From Metarhizium brunneum (Eukaryota; Ascomycota; Sordariomycetes; Hypocreales; Clavicipitaceae), in assembly GCF_013426205.1 (NCBI RefSeq), contig NC_089422.1, forward strand, positions 2,294,001-2,358,000: a stretch of DNA of 64,000 bases, given 5' to 3'. Both the position numbers and the translations under genes were made by a program. Shown here piece by piece: positions 1-11,572 of this stretch. Every line of letters starts with the position of its first letter. Within the stretch, counting starts at the first letter, position 1. Under the pieces are notes generated by a model, which saw only the letters and a list, made by a program, of their open reading frames with translations, was not told the origin of the DNA and did not search any database.

Positions 1-1902
1 CTGCAGTTGCGTGTATAGTTGGCGAATTCTGGTCCAACAGAGCCCCCTTTATTCTTTCCCCATCGATATTGGATGTTGTTGGCCCATGCCAAACATTTCA
101 TGTTGGCACAAGGCTCCGTCAGAAGACGCAGCAGAATGAAGAGATAAGAGAAGAGCACGGGATCACTCCGTACACCTCATCGTGGCCCTTTTCTATTTGG
201 GTATGCACTTGATAAATGCATTGCACATGCACCCAGCCTTTTTCTTCCTACTTACCTGAGGTACAACATGTCGGCGTGTCATACATGTATAATTGCCGTT
301 CCCTGCCCCATCGCAAACATGACAGCCCGTAGGACGTGCGGCTCGGAGTTCGGGACTAAAGACACCGCGCATGATTGAGTCTGATGCAGCGTCATCAACA
401 AAAACTCCTTGTGCATTTGAGCATTTCCGTAGAATATTTCAGATGGATGCAGAAGCGGCTGCTCTGGAACCAAAGCTCCCTATTCATCGATGAGACATGT
501 ATTTCCCGCCACCTTAGTACGAGGTAGATAAGCGCGGTAGTTCTACATACATGATACTACTACCTTGATAACGTTCCAATTCTCAACGTGGCAACAGCCA
601 TCAAACAAGAGATCCCACTGGCTTGACCCTGCAACTGAAGCCACGGCGAAAGCCTTCTTCCGCCACAGTTTGCCCCTCGCGAGAATCGCTCGGGCCGGGC
701 GACGGGAAGTGCATAGAATCACGCATCACTGACTGCGGCAGATGACATTGAGCGTCTCAACATCAGATCCTCGCCCAGGAGAGTGCAGAAGTACCAGTAC
801 ATGCAAGCCTCTAGCATGAAGGAAGGAAGCCTGCTGGGGCGCCACTAGACTGTATGTACATGTGCCAAACGGTCTGGTGCTAGTCAGCTTGTCCATCCCT
901 CTGTCAGGGGAGCCAAAAAAGTGGGAGCAGTCAATTTTCGAGAATGGAGTCGAGTTGATGTTGCGACTATCCCCAACAGAACTTAAAAAAAAAAAATTGG
1001 CGAGCCACGCCCCGAGCTCCCGGTACGTCTCCTGGGCGCCGCAGCCCACACAGCCCACTTGGGAGCGAGCTAGACTCTGATTGAGCGGCGGGGGTTGGGA
1101 CTTGGGAATGTCCTGGCCTGGTCATCCAAGTTGGGGGCCTGCGTCCTGGATTATTGGGACATGCTCAATGTCGACCGGTCCAGTTCACAGCGCCGTCGTT
1201 GTGTTGTACGCCGTGCTGTGCTGTAACTACTTAGACGATACTAACTGGCCGCGACCCCAATCTGAACCATAAACAACTGGCCCGATTTTCCTCCTCGACC
1301 ATTGGTTGTGCCTCGACTCTCCAAGCTGACTGTCAACGTTGGGAGAGATTTGGGTGTGGCTGCGGTTTTGGCACTTTTTCCACACCTTTGGGAGCGTCTT
1401 CGAGAATCCGTATCTCATTTCCACCCCCCTCGTCCCAATCTCCAACTAACCTTGTAATTCTTCCTCCTCATTCTGCCATTTCTCCCGTATACGCTTCATT
1501 GTGAGCCCATCCTAGGTGTTTGCTGGCATTTGTTGTTGCTGCACACCTGCTCCTACAGAAGCTCGTTCTCCCTGTTCTTCACCTGTTCCGCAACCGCTTC
1601 GTACTCTTGGTCGCCATCCCCGGCCAAGCTTGTTGAGCAATTGCGCATTCGATTGAACTGGTCCGGCTCGCCCGCCCTATTTTCATTCCACGAGCAATCG
1701 TCACGGAGCTAGTTCTGCCATACTTTAATTAATTCATAGGTATGTTGCATACAGAACGTTGATTGCTAGAATTGCTAGCTCGCCAACTGAAAAAAAAAAC
1801 TTGCCAATGGTGGATTGCTGGACTGACTAAGGATTTTCGTTACTATTTACAGATTTTGCTCGATACCCTCTCATCCGTTCTCTGCCGACGAAATAATCTA
1901 TC
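1..1902. other. Intergenic region and 5' leader of fas1
   Basis: I see no gene here: the open frames are short, start at non-ATG codons or lack recognisable domains. From about 1290 to 1700 the + strand is pyrimidine-rich, as expected of a core promoter and transcribed leader of a highly expressed fungal gene. There is an A run near 986-997. The fatty acid synthase alpha subunit is not in the window. Confidence 0.6.
1740..1852 (+). other. Probable 5' UTR intron of fas1
   Basis: A GTATGT donor at 1740, a CTGACTAAG-type branch region near 1831-1840 and a TATTTACAG acceptor ending at 1852 define a 113-nt intron-like segment 50 nt before the fas1 ATG. It lies outside the coding frame, so only transcript data can confirm it. 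Confidence 0.5.
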
Positions 1903-4900
1903 ATGTACGGCACTGGCACAGGCCCTCAAACGGGCATTTCCACGCCCAGATCCAGCGCCTCCCTCCGACCTTTGACCCTCATCCACGGTAGTCTCGAAAC
2001 ATCGTTTCTCGTTCCCACCAGCCTTCACTTCCACGCCTCCCAGATCAAAGACCGCTTTGTGGCTAGCTTGCCCACGGCTACAGACGAGCTTGCTCAAGAT
2101 GACGAGCCATCATCCGTTGCTGAGCTGGTAGCTCGATATCTCGGCTTCGTCGCCAAAGAGGTTGAGGACGGTGAGGACGATGCTCAGGGTTCATACGAGG
2201 AGGTCTTGAAGCTGGTTCTTAATGAATTTGAGCGAGCATTTCTCCGCGGCAATGAGGTCCACGCCATTGCTGCTGCCCTCCCGGGCATTGAAATGAAGAA
2301 ACTCGAAGTTATCCGCTCCTACTACATGGCTCGCGCCGTCTCTAACAGAACCATCAAGCCTCACGAGTCTGCTCTATTTCGAGCCGCTGGCGACGGTTCT
2401 GCCGATATCTATACCATATTTGGTGGACAGGGCAACATCGAGGAGTATTTTGACGAGCTCCGTCAAGTTTTCCAGACCTACTCTAGCTTTATCGGCGAAC
2501 TCGTCACATCGGCCGCTGAGCAGCTGAGGACGCTGTCCACCAATCCTAGCGCAGAGAAGATGTTCCCCAAGGGCTTGGACATCATGAACTGGTTACAGCA
2601 TCCCGACTCAACTCCCGATGTTGAGTATCTGATTTCCGCTCCCGTTAGTTTTCCCTTGATTGGTCTTGTCCAGATGGCCCATTATGAGGTCACCTGCAAG
2701 ACTCTAGGTGTACACCCTGGTATGCTTCGTGAGCGCATCAGTGGCAGCACCGGCCATTCTCAAGGCATTGTCATGGCCGCCGCAACCTCTGCTGCCGATG
2801 ATTGGGAATCATGGCGCGAGATTGTCAGCTCAACGCTCTCTATTCTGTTCTGGGTTGGTACAAGGAGTCAGCAGGCTTTCCCTACAACCTCTATGACACC
2901 TACCATGCTTCGCGAATCCATTGAGCACGGTGAGGGTAACCCAACCCCCATGTTGAGTATCCGAGATCTCTCCCAGCAGGAGGTTCAGAAGCATATCGAT
3001 GCAACAAATCAATACCTTCCTCCACACCGACATATCAATATCTCACTTATCAACAGCCCTCGCAACCTGGTTGTAACTGGTCCACCTACCTCTCTTTATG
3101 GTCTCAACTCTCGGTTACGAAAGGTCAAGGCTCCCACTGGCTTAGATCAGACTCGTGTTCCTTACACCGACCGTAAGGTCCGCTTTGTGAATCGTTTTTT
3201 GCCCATTACCGCACCTTTCCACAGCAAATACCTTGCTGAGGCTACCGAGATGATTGATGCCGATCTCAAGAATATTTCTATCGATGCTGAAGATCTTGGC
3301 ATCCCCGTTTTCGATACCAACACAGGCAAGGACCTTCGAACTGAAGTTAAGGGCAACATTGTTCCTGCCCTCGTGCGATTGATCACCCGTGACCCTGTGA
3401 ACTGGGAGAAGGCTACCATCTTCCCTGATGCTACCCATATCCTTGATTTTGGCCCTGGAGGCGTTTCCGGTCTTGGTACCTTGACCAGCCGAAACAAGGA
3501 GGGCACTGGTGTTCGCGTCATCCTCGCTGGTACCATTGAGGGGACCATGAACGAGGTTGGCTACAAGCCCGAGATCTTTGATAGAGACGAAGAGAATGCG
3601 CTGCGATATGCCATTGACTGGGTGAAGGAGTTCGGGCCTCGTTTGGTCAAGACTTCTGGCGGCCGCAAGTATCTCGATACCAAGATGAGCCGTTTGCTGG
3701 GATTGGCTCCTATTGTCGTCGCTGGCATGACGCCTTGCACTGTTCCTTGGGACTTTGTTGCTGCTACTATGAACGCTGGTTACCACATTGAACTTGCTGG
3801 TGGTGGCTACTTCATGCCTGGCATGATGACCGACGCCTTGCTTAAGATTGAAAAGGCAATCCCTTCTGGGCGTGGTATTACTGTCAACTTGATCTATGTC
3901 AATCCCCGCGCTATGGCTTGGCAGATTCCTTTGCTTGGTAAGCTTCGAGCCGAGGGAGTGCCTATCGAGGGATTAACTATTGGTGCCGGTGTTCCTTCCA
4001 TTGAGGTTGCTCAGGAGTATATTGAGACTCTTGGGCTTAAGCACATTGGCTTCAAGCCCGGCTCTGTTGAGGCTATTCAAGCCGTCGTTAACATTGCCAA
4101 GGCTAACCCCAACTTCCCCGTTCTGTTACAGTGGACTGGGGGCCGTGGCGGCGGCCACCACTCCTTCGAGGATTTCCATCAGCCTATCCTACAAATGTAC
4201 GGTCGCATTCGTCGCCAGGAAAATATTATTTTGGTCGCTGGTAGCGGTTTTGGTGGCGCGGAGGACACCTATCCCTACATCACCGGCGACTGGGCTAAGA
4301 AATATGGTTACCCTCCTATGCCCTTCGATGGTTGCTTGTTTGGCAGTCGCATGATGGTTGCCAAGGAAGCCCATACCAGCAAGGATGCCAAACAAGCAAT
4401 TATCGACGCCCCTGGTTTGGACGACAGTGAGTGGGAGAAGACCTACAAGGGTCCTGCTGGCGGTGTCATCACAGTCCGTTCCGAAATGGGTGAGCCCATC
4501 CACAAGTTGGCCACCCGCGGCGTTCGTTTCTGGGCCGAGATGGACCAGAAGATCTTTAGCTTGCCCAAGGAGAAGCGTGTTGCTGAGCTCAAGAAGAACC
4601 GTGACTACATTATTAAGCGCCTAAACGATGATTTCCAGAAGGTTTGGTTCGGCTGCAACAAGCAAGGCAAGGCCTGTGACCTGGAGGACATGACTTATGG
4701 TGAGGTTGTTCGCCGAATGGTTGAGCTTCTCTACGTCAAAGACCAGAAGCGTTGGATCGACCCTACCTATGTCAAATTGACTGGTGATTTCATTCACCGC
4801 GTCGAAGAGCGTTTCACCAGCACTGCTGGGAAAGCGTCTCTTCTTCAGAATTACGCCGACCTCAATGAGCCCTTTTCGACCGTGGAGCGTATTCTCTCTC

Positions 4901-7900
4901 ACTACCCCGAAGCCGAGACGCAGATCATTAATGCTCAGGATGTTCAGCACTTCTTGATGCTCTGCCTGCAACCCACTCAAAAGCCCGTCACCTTCATTCC
5001 CTCTCTTGACGACAACTTTGAGTTCTTTTTCAAGAAGGACTCCCTTTGGCAGTCCGAAGATTTGGATGCCGTGATTGGTCAGGATGTTGGCCGAACATGT
5101 GTTCTCCAGGGTCCTGCTGCCGTCAAGTATTCAACCGTCGTCGACGAGCCTATCAAAGATATTCTGGATGGCATTCACGAGTCACACATCAAGATGCTTA
5201 CTCGGGACATGTACAATAATGATGAGGGCTCCATTCCTTTTGTCGAATATTTCGGTGGCAAGTTGGTCGAATCTGAGATTCCTCTAGATGTTGAGGGTCT
5301 TACTGTTGCCTACGACACTCATAAAAACACCTATCGCTTGTCTTTTGCGGCTAGTGCTTCGCTTCCTTCCCTGGAGTCTTGGTTGGCTTTGCTTGCCGGT
5401 CCCAATCGCAACTGGCGCCATGCTCTCCTCATGTCGGATGTTGTCGTTCAGGGCCAGAAGTTCCAGACCAACCCGCTGAAACGCATTTTTGCTCCTACTC
5501 GTGGCCTGTTTGTTGAAATCCAGTATCCTAACGACCCTTCCAAGACCACCATTATTGTCCGAGAACAGCCTCGACACAACCAATACGTCGATGTCATCGA
5601 GGTAAAACTCGTCGGCAAGAATGAAATTCTCGTCAACTTAATCAAGGATACCACTGCTCTTGGCAGGCCTGTTGCTATGCCTCTCAAGTTTACCTATAAC
5701 CCTGAGGCTGGCTACGCTCCGATTCGCGAAGTAATGACGGATCGCAACGACCGTATCAAGGAGTTCTACTGGAAGGCATGGTTCGGCGAGGAGCCCTTGA
5801 ATCTGGATGCCCTTATTACCAGCACATTCGATGGTGGCCGCACCACCATTACCAGTGAGGCCATTAACGACTTTGTCCACGCCGTTGGCAACACTGGTGA
5901 GGCTTTTGTCGATAGACCTGGAAAGATTGTTAATGCTCCTATGGACTTCGCAATCGTGGTTGGGTGGAAGGCAATTACCAAGCCCATCTTCCCCCGCACT
6001 ATCGATGGTGACTTGCTTAAGTTGGTTCACTTGTCCAACCAGTTCCGTATGATCCCTGGTGCCGAGCCTCTCAAAAAGGGTGACGAAGTTGCCACCACTG
6101 CACAGGTTAACGCAGTTATCAACCAGGAGGCCGGCAAGATGGTTGAAGTCTGTGGTACTATTTCTCGTGACGGCAAACCTGTCATGGAAGTAACGTCACA
6201 GTTCCTGTACCGTGGCAAGTACTCCGACTACGAGAACACTTTCCAGCGCAAGATTGAAACGCCTGTGCAAGTCCACCTGGCTACTACTAAAGATGTTGCT
6301 GTCCTTCGCTCCAAGCAGTGGTTCAACAGTGATGAACTCCCTAGTGACATTGATCTGCTTGGCCAGACCTTGACTTTCAAGCTTCAGTCGCTTGTCAGGT
6401 ACAAAAACAAGAACGTCTTCAGCAGCGCTGAGACTCGAGGCCAGGTTCTCTTGGAGCTCCCCACCAAGGAAGTTATCCAGGTTGCCAGCGTTGACTATGA
6501 AGCTGGCGAGTCTCACGGTAACCCCGTCATGGACTACCTGGAACGTCATGGTTCTCCTCTGGACCAGCCCATTCTTTTCGAGAATTCTATTCCTCTCAGT
6601 GGCAAGACTCCTCTGCAACTGCGTGCCCCTTCTTCCAACGAGACGTACGCTCGTGTCTCTGGAGATTACAACCCCATCCACGTTTCTCGTGTCTTTTCCA
6701 CCTACGCCAACCTGCCAGGCACCATTACCCACGGCATGTATTCTAGTGCAGCCGTGCGAAGCCTAGTTGAGACCTGGGCAGCCGAGAACGATATTGGCCG
6801 TGTCCGGAGTTTCCAAGCCACATTTGCCGGGATGGTTCTGCCCAATGATGACATTCAGGTGAAGCTGCAGCATGTTGGTATGGTTGCCGGCCGCAAGATC
6901 ATTAAGGTCGAGGTTAGCAATACTGAGAGTGAGGAGAAGGTCTTGCTGGGTGAGGCCGAAGTCGAACAGCCTGTAACAGCCTACGTCTTCACAGGCCAAG
7001 GCTCACAGGAGCAGGGTATGGGTATGGAACTCTATGGTAGCAGTCCTGTCGCCAAGGAGGTTTGGGATCGGGCTGACAAGTACCTCCTCGACAATTATGG
7101 TAAGTGCTCTTTTACATGTTACCATTGCAACACGTTTTCTGTAGATGCAGCAGCTAACCAAGGGCCAGGCTTCTCCATCACGAATATCGTCAAGAATAAC
7201 CCCAAGGAACTTACCATTCACTTCGGTGGTCCACGAGGCAAGGCTATCCGCCAGAACTACATGGCCATGACTTTTGAGACAGTTGCCGCAGATGGCTCTA
7301 TCAAGTCTGAGCGGATTTTCAAGGAGATTGATGAAAGCACGACTTCATATACTTATCGATCACCTACTGGTCTCCTATCAGCTACCCAATTTACGCAGCC
7401 TGCGCTGACGTTGATGGAGAAGGCTAGCTTCGAAGATATGAAGTCCAAGGGCCTCGTGCCTCGTGACAGCACCTTTGCTGGTCACTCTCTGGGTGAATAT
7501 TCTGCCCTTGCTGCCTTGGCAGACGTCATGCCTATTGAGTCCTTGGTTTCTGTCGTTTTCTATCGCGGCTTGACCATGCAAGTGGCTGTGGAGCGTGACG
7601 CTGCTGGCCGATCCAATTACTCTATGTGTGCTGTCAATCCCAGCCGTATCTCCAAGACGTTTAATGAAGAGGCTCTGCAGTTCGTTGTCAACAACATTGC
7701 CGAGGAGACGGGTTGGCTACTAGAAATTGTCAACTACAACATTGCCAACATGCAGTACGTTTGTGCTGGTGACTTGCGTGCCCTGGACACACTCGCCGGG
7801 GTAACAAACTTTCTCAAGATGCAGCAAATCGATATTGAGCAAATGCGAAGCAACATCGAGGAAGCCAAGGATGCTCTTCGCAAGATCATTCGCGGATGCG

Positions 7901-8280
7901 CCGAGGCGACTCTGAAGAAGCCTCTTCCGCTGGAGTTGGAGCGTGGATTTGCCACAATCCCTCTACGCGGGATCGATGTTCCTTTCCACTCTACCTTTTT
8001 GCGATCGGGCGTCAAGCCTTTCCGTTCATTCCTGCTCAAGAAGATCAACAAGACGACGATTGATCCTTCGAAGCTGGTTGGAAAGTACATTCCCAACGTT
8101 ACCGCCAAGCCCTTTGAGCTCACCAAGGAGTACTTTGAAGATGTCTACAAGCTGACCAACTCACCCAAGATTGGTGCTGTGTTGGCCAATTGGGACAAGT
8201 ACACGCAAGAGGACGAGAGCAAGGCTGTTAGCGACAGCTCATCAAGCGTGGGCTACGACGGGCCTGGTGCCGCGGCCTAA
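1903..8280 (+). CDS. fas1: Fatty acid synthase subunit beta
   Basis: Beta chain of the cytosolic type I fungal fatty acid synthase; it loads acetyl and malonyl groups, dehydrates and reduces the growing chain, and releases palmitoyl-CoA, working with the alpha chain (not in this window). Domains in order: acetyltransferase with GHSQG (Ser about 286); FMN enoyl reductase from about residue 585 (VVAGMTP, GGGYF); MaoC-type hotdog dehydratase with GDYNPIH (His about 1593); malonyl/palmitoyl transferase with FTGQGSQ and GHSLGEYS (Ser about 1839 after splicing). The frame is open throughout, but 7100-7168 (69 nt, GTAAGT donor, GCTAAC branch, GGGCCAG acceptor) is an in-frame intron; removing it restores the family sequence [10 protein letters not shown]. 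The product is then 2102 residues, normal for the family. The ATG at 1903 matches the usual [11 protein letters not shown] start. Confidence 0.97.
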   Translation: MYGTGTGPQTGISTPRSSASLRPLTLIHGSLETSFLVPTSLHFHASQIKDRFVASLPTATDELAQDDEPSSVAELVARYLGFVAKEVEDGEDDAQGSYEEVLKLVLNEFERAFLRGNEVHAIAAALPGIEMKKLEVIRSYYMARAVSNRTIKPHESALFRAAGDGSADIYTIFGGQGNIEEYFDELRQVFQTYSSFIGELVTSAAEQLRTLSTNPSAEKMFPKGLDIMNWLQHPDSTPDVEYLISAPVSFPLIGLVQMAHYEVTCKTLGVHPGMLRERISGSTGHSQGIVMAAATSAADDWESWREIVSSTLSILFWVGTRSQQAFPTTSMTPTMLRESIEHGEGNPTPMLSIRDLSQQEVQKHIDATNQYLPPHRHINISLINSPRNLVVTGPPTSLYGLNSRLRKVKAPTGLDQTRVPYTDRKVRFVNRFLPITAPFHSKYLAEATEMIDADLKNISIDAEDLGIPVFDTNTGKDLRTEVKGNIVPALVRLITRDPVNWEKATIFPDATHILDFGPGGVSGLGTLTSRNKEGTGVRVILAGTIEGTMNEVGYKPEIFDRDEENALRYAIDWVKEFGPRLVKTSGGRKYLDTKMSRLLGLAPIVVAGMTPCTVPWDFVAATMNAGYHIELAGGGYFMPGMMTDALLKIEKAIPSGRGITVNLIYVNPRAMAWQIPLLGKLRAEGVPIEGLTIGAGVPSIEVAQEYIETLGLKHIGFKPGSVEAIQAVVNIAKANPNFPVLLQWTGGRGGGHHSFEDFHQPILQMYGRIRRQENIILVAGSGFGGAEDTYPYITGDWAKKYGYPPMPFDGCLFGSRMMVAKEAHTSKDAKQAIIDAPGLDDSEWEKTYKGPAGGVITVRSEMGEPIHKLATRGVRFWAEMDQKIFSLPKEKRVAELKKNRDYIIKRLNDDFQKVWFGCNKQGKACDLEDMTYGEVVRRMVELLYVKDQKRWIDPTYVKLTGDFIHRVEERFTSTAGKASLLQNYADLNEPFSTVERILSHYPEAETQIINAQDVQHFLMLCLQPTQKPVTFIPSLDDNFEFFFKKDSLWQSEDLDAVIGQDVGRTCVLQGPAAVKYSTVVDEPIKDILDGIHESHIKMLTRDMYNNDEGSIPFVEYFGGKLVESEIPLDVEGLTVAYDTHKNTYRLSFAASASLPSLESWLALLAGPNRNWRHALLMSDVVVQGQKFQTNPLKRIFAPTRGLFVEIQYPNDPSKTTIIVREQPRHNQYVDVIEVKLVGKNEILVNLIKDTTALGRPVAMPLKFTYNPEAGYAPIREVMTDRNDRIKEFYWKAWFGEEPLNLDALITSTFDGGRTTITSEAINDFVHAVGNTGEAFVDRPGKIVNAPMDFAIVVGWKAITKPIFPRTIDGDLLKLVHLSNQFRMIPGAEPLKKGDEVATTAQVNAVINQEAGKMVEVCGTISRDGKPVMEVTSQFLYRGKYSDYENTFQRKIETPVQVHLATTKDVAVLRSKQWFNSDELPSDIDLLGQTLTFKLQSLVRYKNKNVFSSAETRGQVLLELPTKEVIQVASVDYEAGESHGNPVMDYLERHGSPLDQPILFENSIPLSGKTPLQLRAPSSNETYARVSGDYNPIHVSRVFSTYANLPGTITHGMYSSAAVRSLVETWAAENDIGRVRSFQATFAGMVLPNDDIQVKLQHVGMVAGRKIIKVEVSNTESEEKVLLGEAEVEQPVTAYVFTGQGSQEQGMGMELYGSSPVAKEVWDRADKYLLDNYGKCSFTCYHCNTFSVDAAANQGPGFSITNIVKNNPKELTIHFGGPRGKAIRQNYMAMTFETVAADGSIKSERIFKEIDESTTSYTYRSPTGLLSATQFTQPALTLMEKASFEDMKSKGLVPRDSTFAGHSLGEYSALAALADVMPIESLVSVVFYRGLTMQVAVERDAAGRSNYSMCAVNPSRISKTFNEEALQFVVNNIAEETGWLLEIVNYNIANMQYVCAGDLRALDTLAGVTNFLKMQQIDIEQMRSNIEEAKDALRKIIRGCAEATLKKPLPLELERGFATIPLRGIDVPFHSTFLRSGVKPFRSFLLKKINKTTIDPSKLVGKYIPNVTAKPFELTKEYFEDVYKLTNSPKIGAVLANWDKYTQEDESKAVSDSSSSVGYDGPGAAA
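7100..7168 (+). other. In-frame 69-nt intron of fas1
   Basis: Donor GTAAGT at 7100, branch GCTAAC at 7153-7158, acceptor CAG at 7166-7168. Length is a multiple of three with no stop, so a gene finder can wrongly translate it as 23 extra residues rich in Cys, Ser and Thr that have no place in the family. Confidence 0.9.
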
Positions 8281-9185
8281 GGGGTGATTAGCGGGCGAGA
8301 AGGCAACGAGAGAAGGGACAAGAGAAGAAAGAGATGAGCATTCATTATGAAATAAGAAGGCAAAATAACTATTGCACTATAGACCTTTGCATGGTGGAAG
8401 CAAGCCAGGTCCCTCATTTTTCAGACGACGACGACAGGGATGGCATCGGTCGTCATGATAATGGTGGGATGAAGATTGACCAAATCATGAGTTGTTTTGT
8501 GGAAATTTTGATGTACTATCACAGCCTTGCTGTACCTAGTTAGAAGGAACAGTGTTACGATTTATTAATAGACATGCTATGCATTATTTTAAGTGTGGAG
8601 TTTCACCATGTTCAAGATTGATGTTCTGTGCTTCTGGGTCGTCTTCGGCAAGGTTGCGATTCAATGTCTCGCGTACATGCATGCATCGTACGTATGCATG
8701 TACACGGTGGATTATGCAGTTATCCTTGTCCCGTTATCTCGAATACGACGACGTAGCCAGAAGAGAAAGATAAAAAAAAATGACGGCATTAATTCGGGCA
8801 CCGGCGACGACCGCGTCCAAAAGCCAATTGTCGGTGGGTCCAGACGTCTGCCCTTGTTGGTCTCTGAACTCCATAATGGGTACCTGGGTACGACGTAGTA
8901 GGTAAGGAAGGAAGGATCTCTGCCGCTTCCGTCAGGAAACTTGTTCCAACTTGTTCCTTGAATTTTTCCCTTTCCGCAATCATTCTTTTGCATCTGTGCT
9001 TCACCCGGTTGGCGACAGGGATCGTGCATGCGGGGAACCACGTGGTTGTGCGACGACCCCTTTACTCACCGTCTATCTTCAATCGAGTTTCACTGCCAGA
9101 GCTGGGCTTTGTAAACTGGCATTTTGCTTCTTCTTCTCTTTCATTGCCGTTTACCTCGTGCAATGACAATTCTTATCCCTTGAAC
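8281..9185. other. Intergenic: fas1 3' region and guanine deaminase promoter
   Basis: No gene seen. The frame of the next gene stays open upstream to 8958 but has no ATG before 9186, so it is leader, not coding. A 31-nt near-palindrome of alternating purine and pyrimidine lies at 8673-8703. Confidence 0.6.
8673..8703. repeat. Near-palindrome with alternating purine-pyrimidine
   Basis: Ten-base perfect arms (GTACATGCAT at 8673-8682 and ATGCATGTAC at 8694-8703) flank an 11-nt centre. Nearly every step alternates purine and pyrimidine, which favours cruciform or Z-form DNA. It is about 0.4 kb after the fas1 stop. Confidence 0.6.
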
Positions 9186-10692
9186 ATGGTGCCTACGAGA
9201 CTGGCCTCGGGACCTAGGAAGTTCCATGTCCTTCTGGGAACCTTTATCCACAGCAAATCCCGTACGGAGCTGGAGTACATTCATAACGCGGGTGTTGCAG
9301 TCGACCATGGCGGCACGATTGTCGCTATTGCGAGGGACTGCGAGAGCGTGAATGTGGCCAAGGACAGGGTTTTGGAGGAGACAGGGTGGACGCACAGCGA
9401 TGTTGACGTGGTTGCGTGTCGCGAGGGACAGTTTTTCTTTCCTGGCTTCATAGGTATGCATGGCCTTGCTCAACTCACAGGAACAGGAGAATAACACGCG
9501 ACTGTGTATAGACACCCACGTCCATGCCTCGCAATACCCCAACGTAGGCATATTCGGCAAATCCACCCTCCTAGACTGGCTAGAGAAATACACATTCCCC
9601 CTCGAATCGTCTCTCTCAGACCTCGCCAAAGCTCGCAAAGTATACACCGCCTGCGTGCGAAGAACCCTTTCCCACGGCACCACCACCGCAACCTACTACG
9701 CAACCGTGGACGTGCCCGCGACCAACCTCCTCGCGGACCTGTGTCTGTCTATCGGCCAGCGCGCCTTCGTGGGGAGAGTCTGCATGGATAGAAAGGAGCT
9801 ATGTCCCTCGTACTACCGTGACGAATCTGCCGAGCAGTCTCTCCACAATGCCATGGAGTCCATTGCGCATATCAAAGAGATTGATCCCGGCTATGAACTC
9901 ATCTCGCCCATCTTGACCCCTCGCTTCGCACCATCCTGTTCCTCAGAAGGGATGAAGGGCCTTTCCGCCATTCAGAAAAGGGAGGACTTGCCCGTTCAGA
10001 CTCACATTTCCGAGAATAAAAGCGAAATCCAGCTTGTTGCCGACATGTACCCCGATTCAGGATCCTACGCGAAAGTCTACGACGACCATGGTCTCCTCAC
10101 ACCCAAAACCGTACTCGCCCACGCGGTTCATATCACCGAGGACGAGGCGCGTCTTATTTCGCAGCGCGAGTCAAAGGTCTCCCACTGCCCTTGTAGCAAC
10201 TCGTCGCTTACCAGCGGTGAGGCCCGCGTCCGCTGGATGTGGGAACAGGGCATTGAAGTCGGTCTGGGCACCGATATGAGTGGCGGCTATTCGCCATCAA
10301 TACTAGAAGCCGCAAGGCAGGCCACGCTCACGAGTCGTCATTTGGCAATGCAGATCGGGGATGAGGTGCTGCGGGAAAAGACAAAGTTGACCGTCGAGGA
10401 GGCGTTGTATCTTGCCACCAGGGGCGGTGCGCACTGTCTAGGTCTCGGCGACAGGGTCGGCGGCTTCGAGGTGGGCAAGCAGCTGGACGCGCAGCTGATT
10501 GCTCTGGCACAGGTGCAGGACGATGGGTCGAGGGCCGGCGAGGACGATGATGGCTACGTGGATGCCGGCAATGTGGATATTTTTGGCTGGGAGACGTGGG
10601 AGGAGCGTATTGCCAAGTGGCTTTACAACGGGGATGACCGGAACACCAAGAAGGTTTGGGTCAAGGGCCGGTTAGTGCATCATAGACGATAG
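9186..10692 (+). CDS. Guanine deaminase
   Basis: Hydrolyses guanine to xanthine and ammonia in the cytosol, the entry of guanine into purine catabolism. It is a metal-dependent amidohydrolase of the guanine deaminase/ATZ-TRZ family. Two exons, 9186-9453 and 9512-10692; the 58-nt intron has a GTATGC donor and a TATAG acceptor, and splicing creates the diagnostic PGFIDTHVH. Product 482 residues, typical for fungi. Metal ligands visible: H92 and H94 (THVH), H254 (THISENK), H293 (LAHAVH) and D344 (GLGTDMSGG); the RAFVGRVCMD segment is also characteristic of guanine deaminases. ATG at 9186 is the first in frame near the conserved region. The C-terminal part has an acidic loop around AGEDDDGY. No functional link to its neighbours is apparent. 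Confidence 0.93.
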
Positions 10693-10719
10693 ACCGTCTG
10701 GACGGTTGGGTTGTATAGA

Positions 10720-11273
10720 CCAGCGACCATGCATGTGCATTTGAAGACTTACAATGGCCACGAAGAGGCGGTCAACTACAGTTATGATACAGTTATGAGA
10801 TTGGTGGCTGCGCGAATGCCACGAGCATGTATGTAGAATTATAGAGCGCACTAAAACTGATCGGTACTCGCTCAAGACACCCATGGCAGCTTGGATATCA
10901 TCGCAATATTTTAGAAGCCCCCGAAGGTCCATCATGCAAGTCGAGAGGATTGCTCGGCGAAAGCAAACACCTAAGAGCACCATGACCGCAAACAAGGCCA
11001 GAATGAGGACCCGCGTGGCACGATCCCAGCCCCGATCTCGGACCTTTCGAACCAAACGTCTGCAAGATAAAGACATGAAAACTGTTTTCTTAAATTCACT
11101 AAAGACATACCGACTTCGCTGATGGCAATCTGCTCTAACGCGAGCGCCCTATCCGACACAACAATTAGCGCAAGAGCAACAACCCGCCCCCTGAACGCAA
11201 TATGAACACGCAGAGTGTCTTGAATTATTAGAAAAATAGACATACGTCCTATAACAAGGCCAGTCTCGTTCAT
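10720..11273 (-). pseudogene. Possible small membrane-protein gene or remnant
   Basis: Two stretches look protein-coding but cannot be joined cleanly. From an ATG at 11273 the frame reads a hydrophobic, helix-like segment up to a good GTATGT donor at 11112, with a TCTTGCAG acceptor ending at 11059. Joining these gives a frame that soon stops. A different frame just past the acceptor encodes a basic patch followed by a clear membrane segment (about 18 apolar residues around VLILALFAVMVLLGV) and a Cys-containing tail. The mismatch suggests a decayed gene, a missed exon, or chance. I recognise no family. Confidence 0.25.
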
Positions 11274-11572
11274 TCAAAGACTCGTCTCAAAGGAGGTCAT
11301 GTCACGTATTCGCAGAGAAAAATAACTGAACGAACTGGCCCCTGATTCGGGCACAAAGAACCTCTGAGCCCGAGAAGAGAGCTTGACCCGTGCCGCAATT
11401 TCCAGTGAAACGCCAAACTTTTATCTCTGGAAATTTCGCTGATATCCGATTCCGCATGTGTCCCCTTTCGATGTTTTCAAACTCGCTGTCCCATCCAAAT
11501 CTGTGCCCAATGCAAGTCGCTACCTTGTCAACCCCCGCCGACCAAGGGATAGCTGATCCTCGCGAGTCGCGA

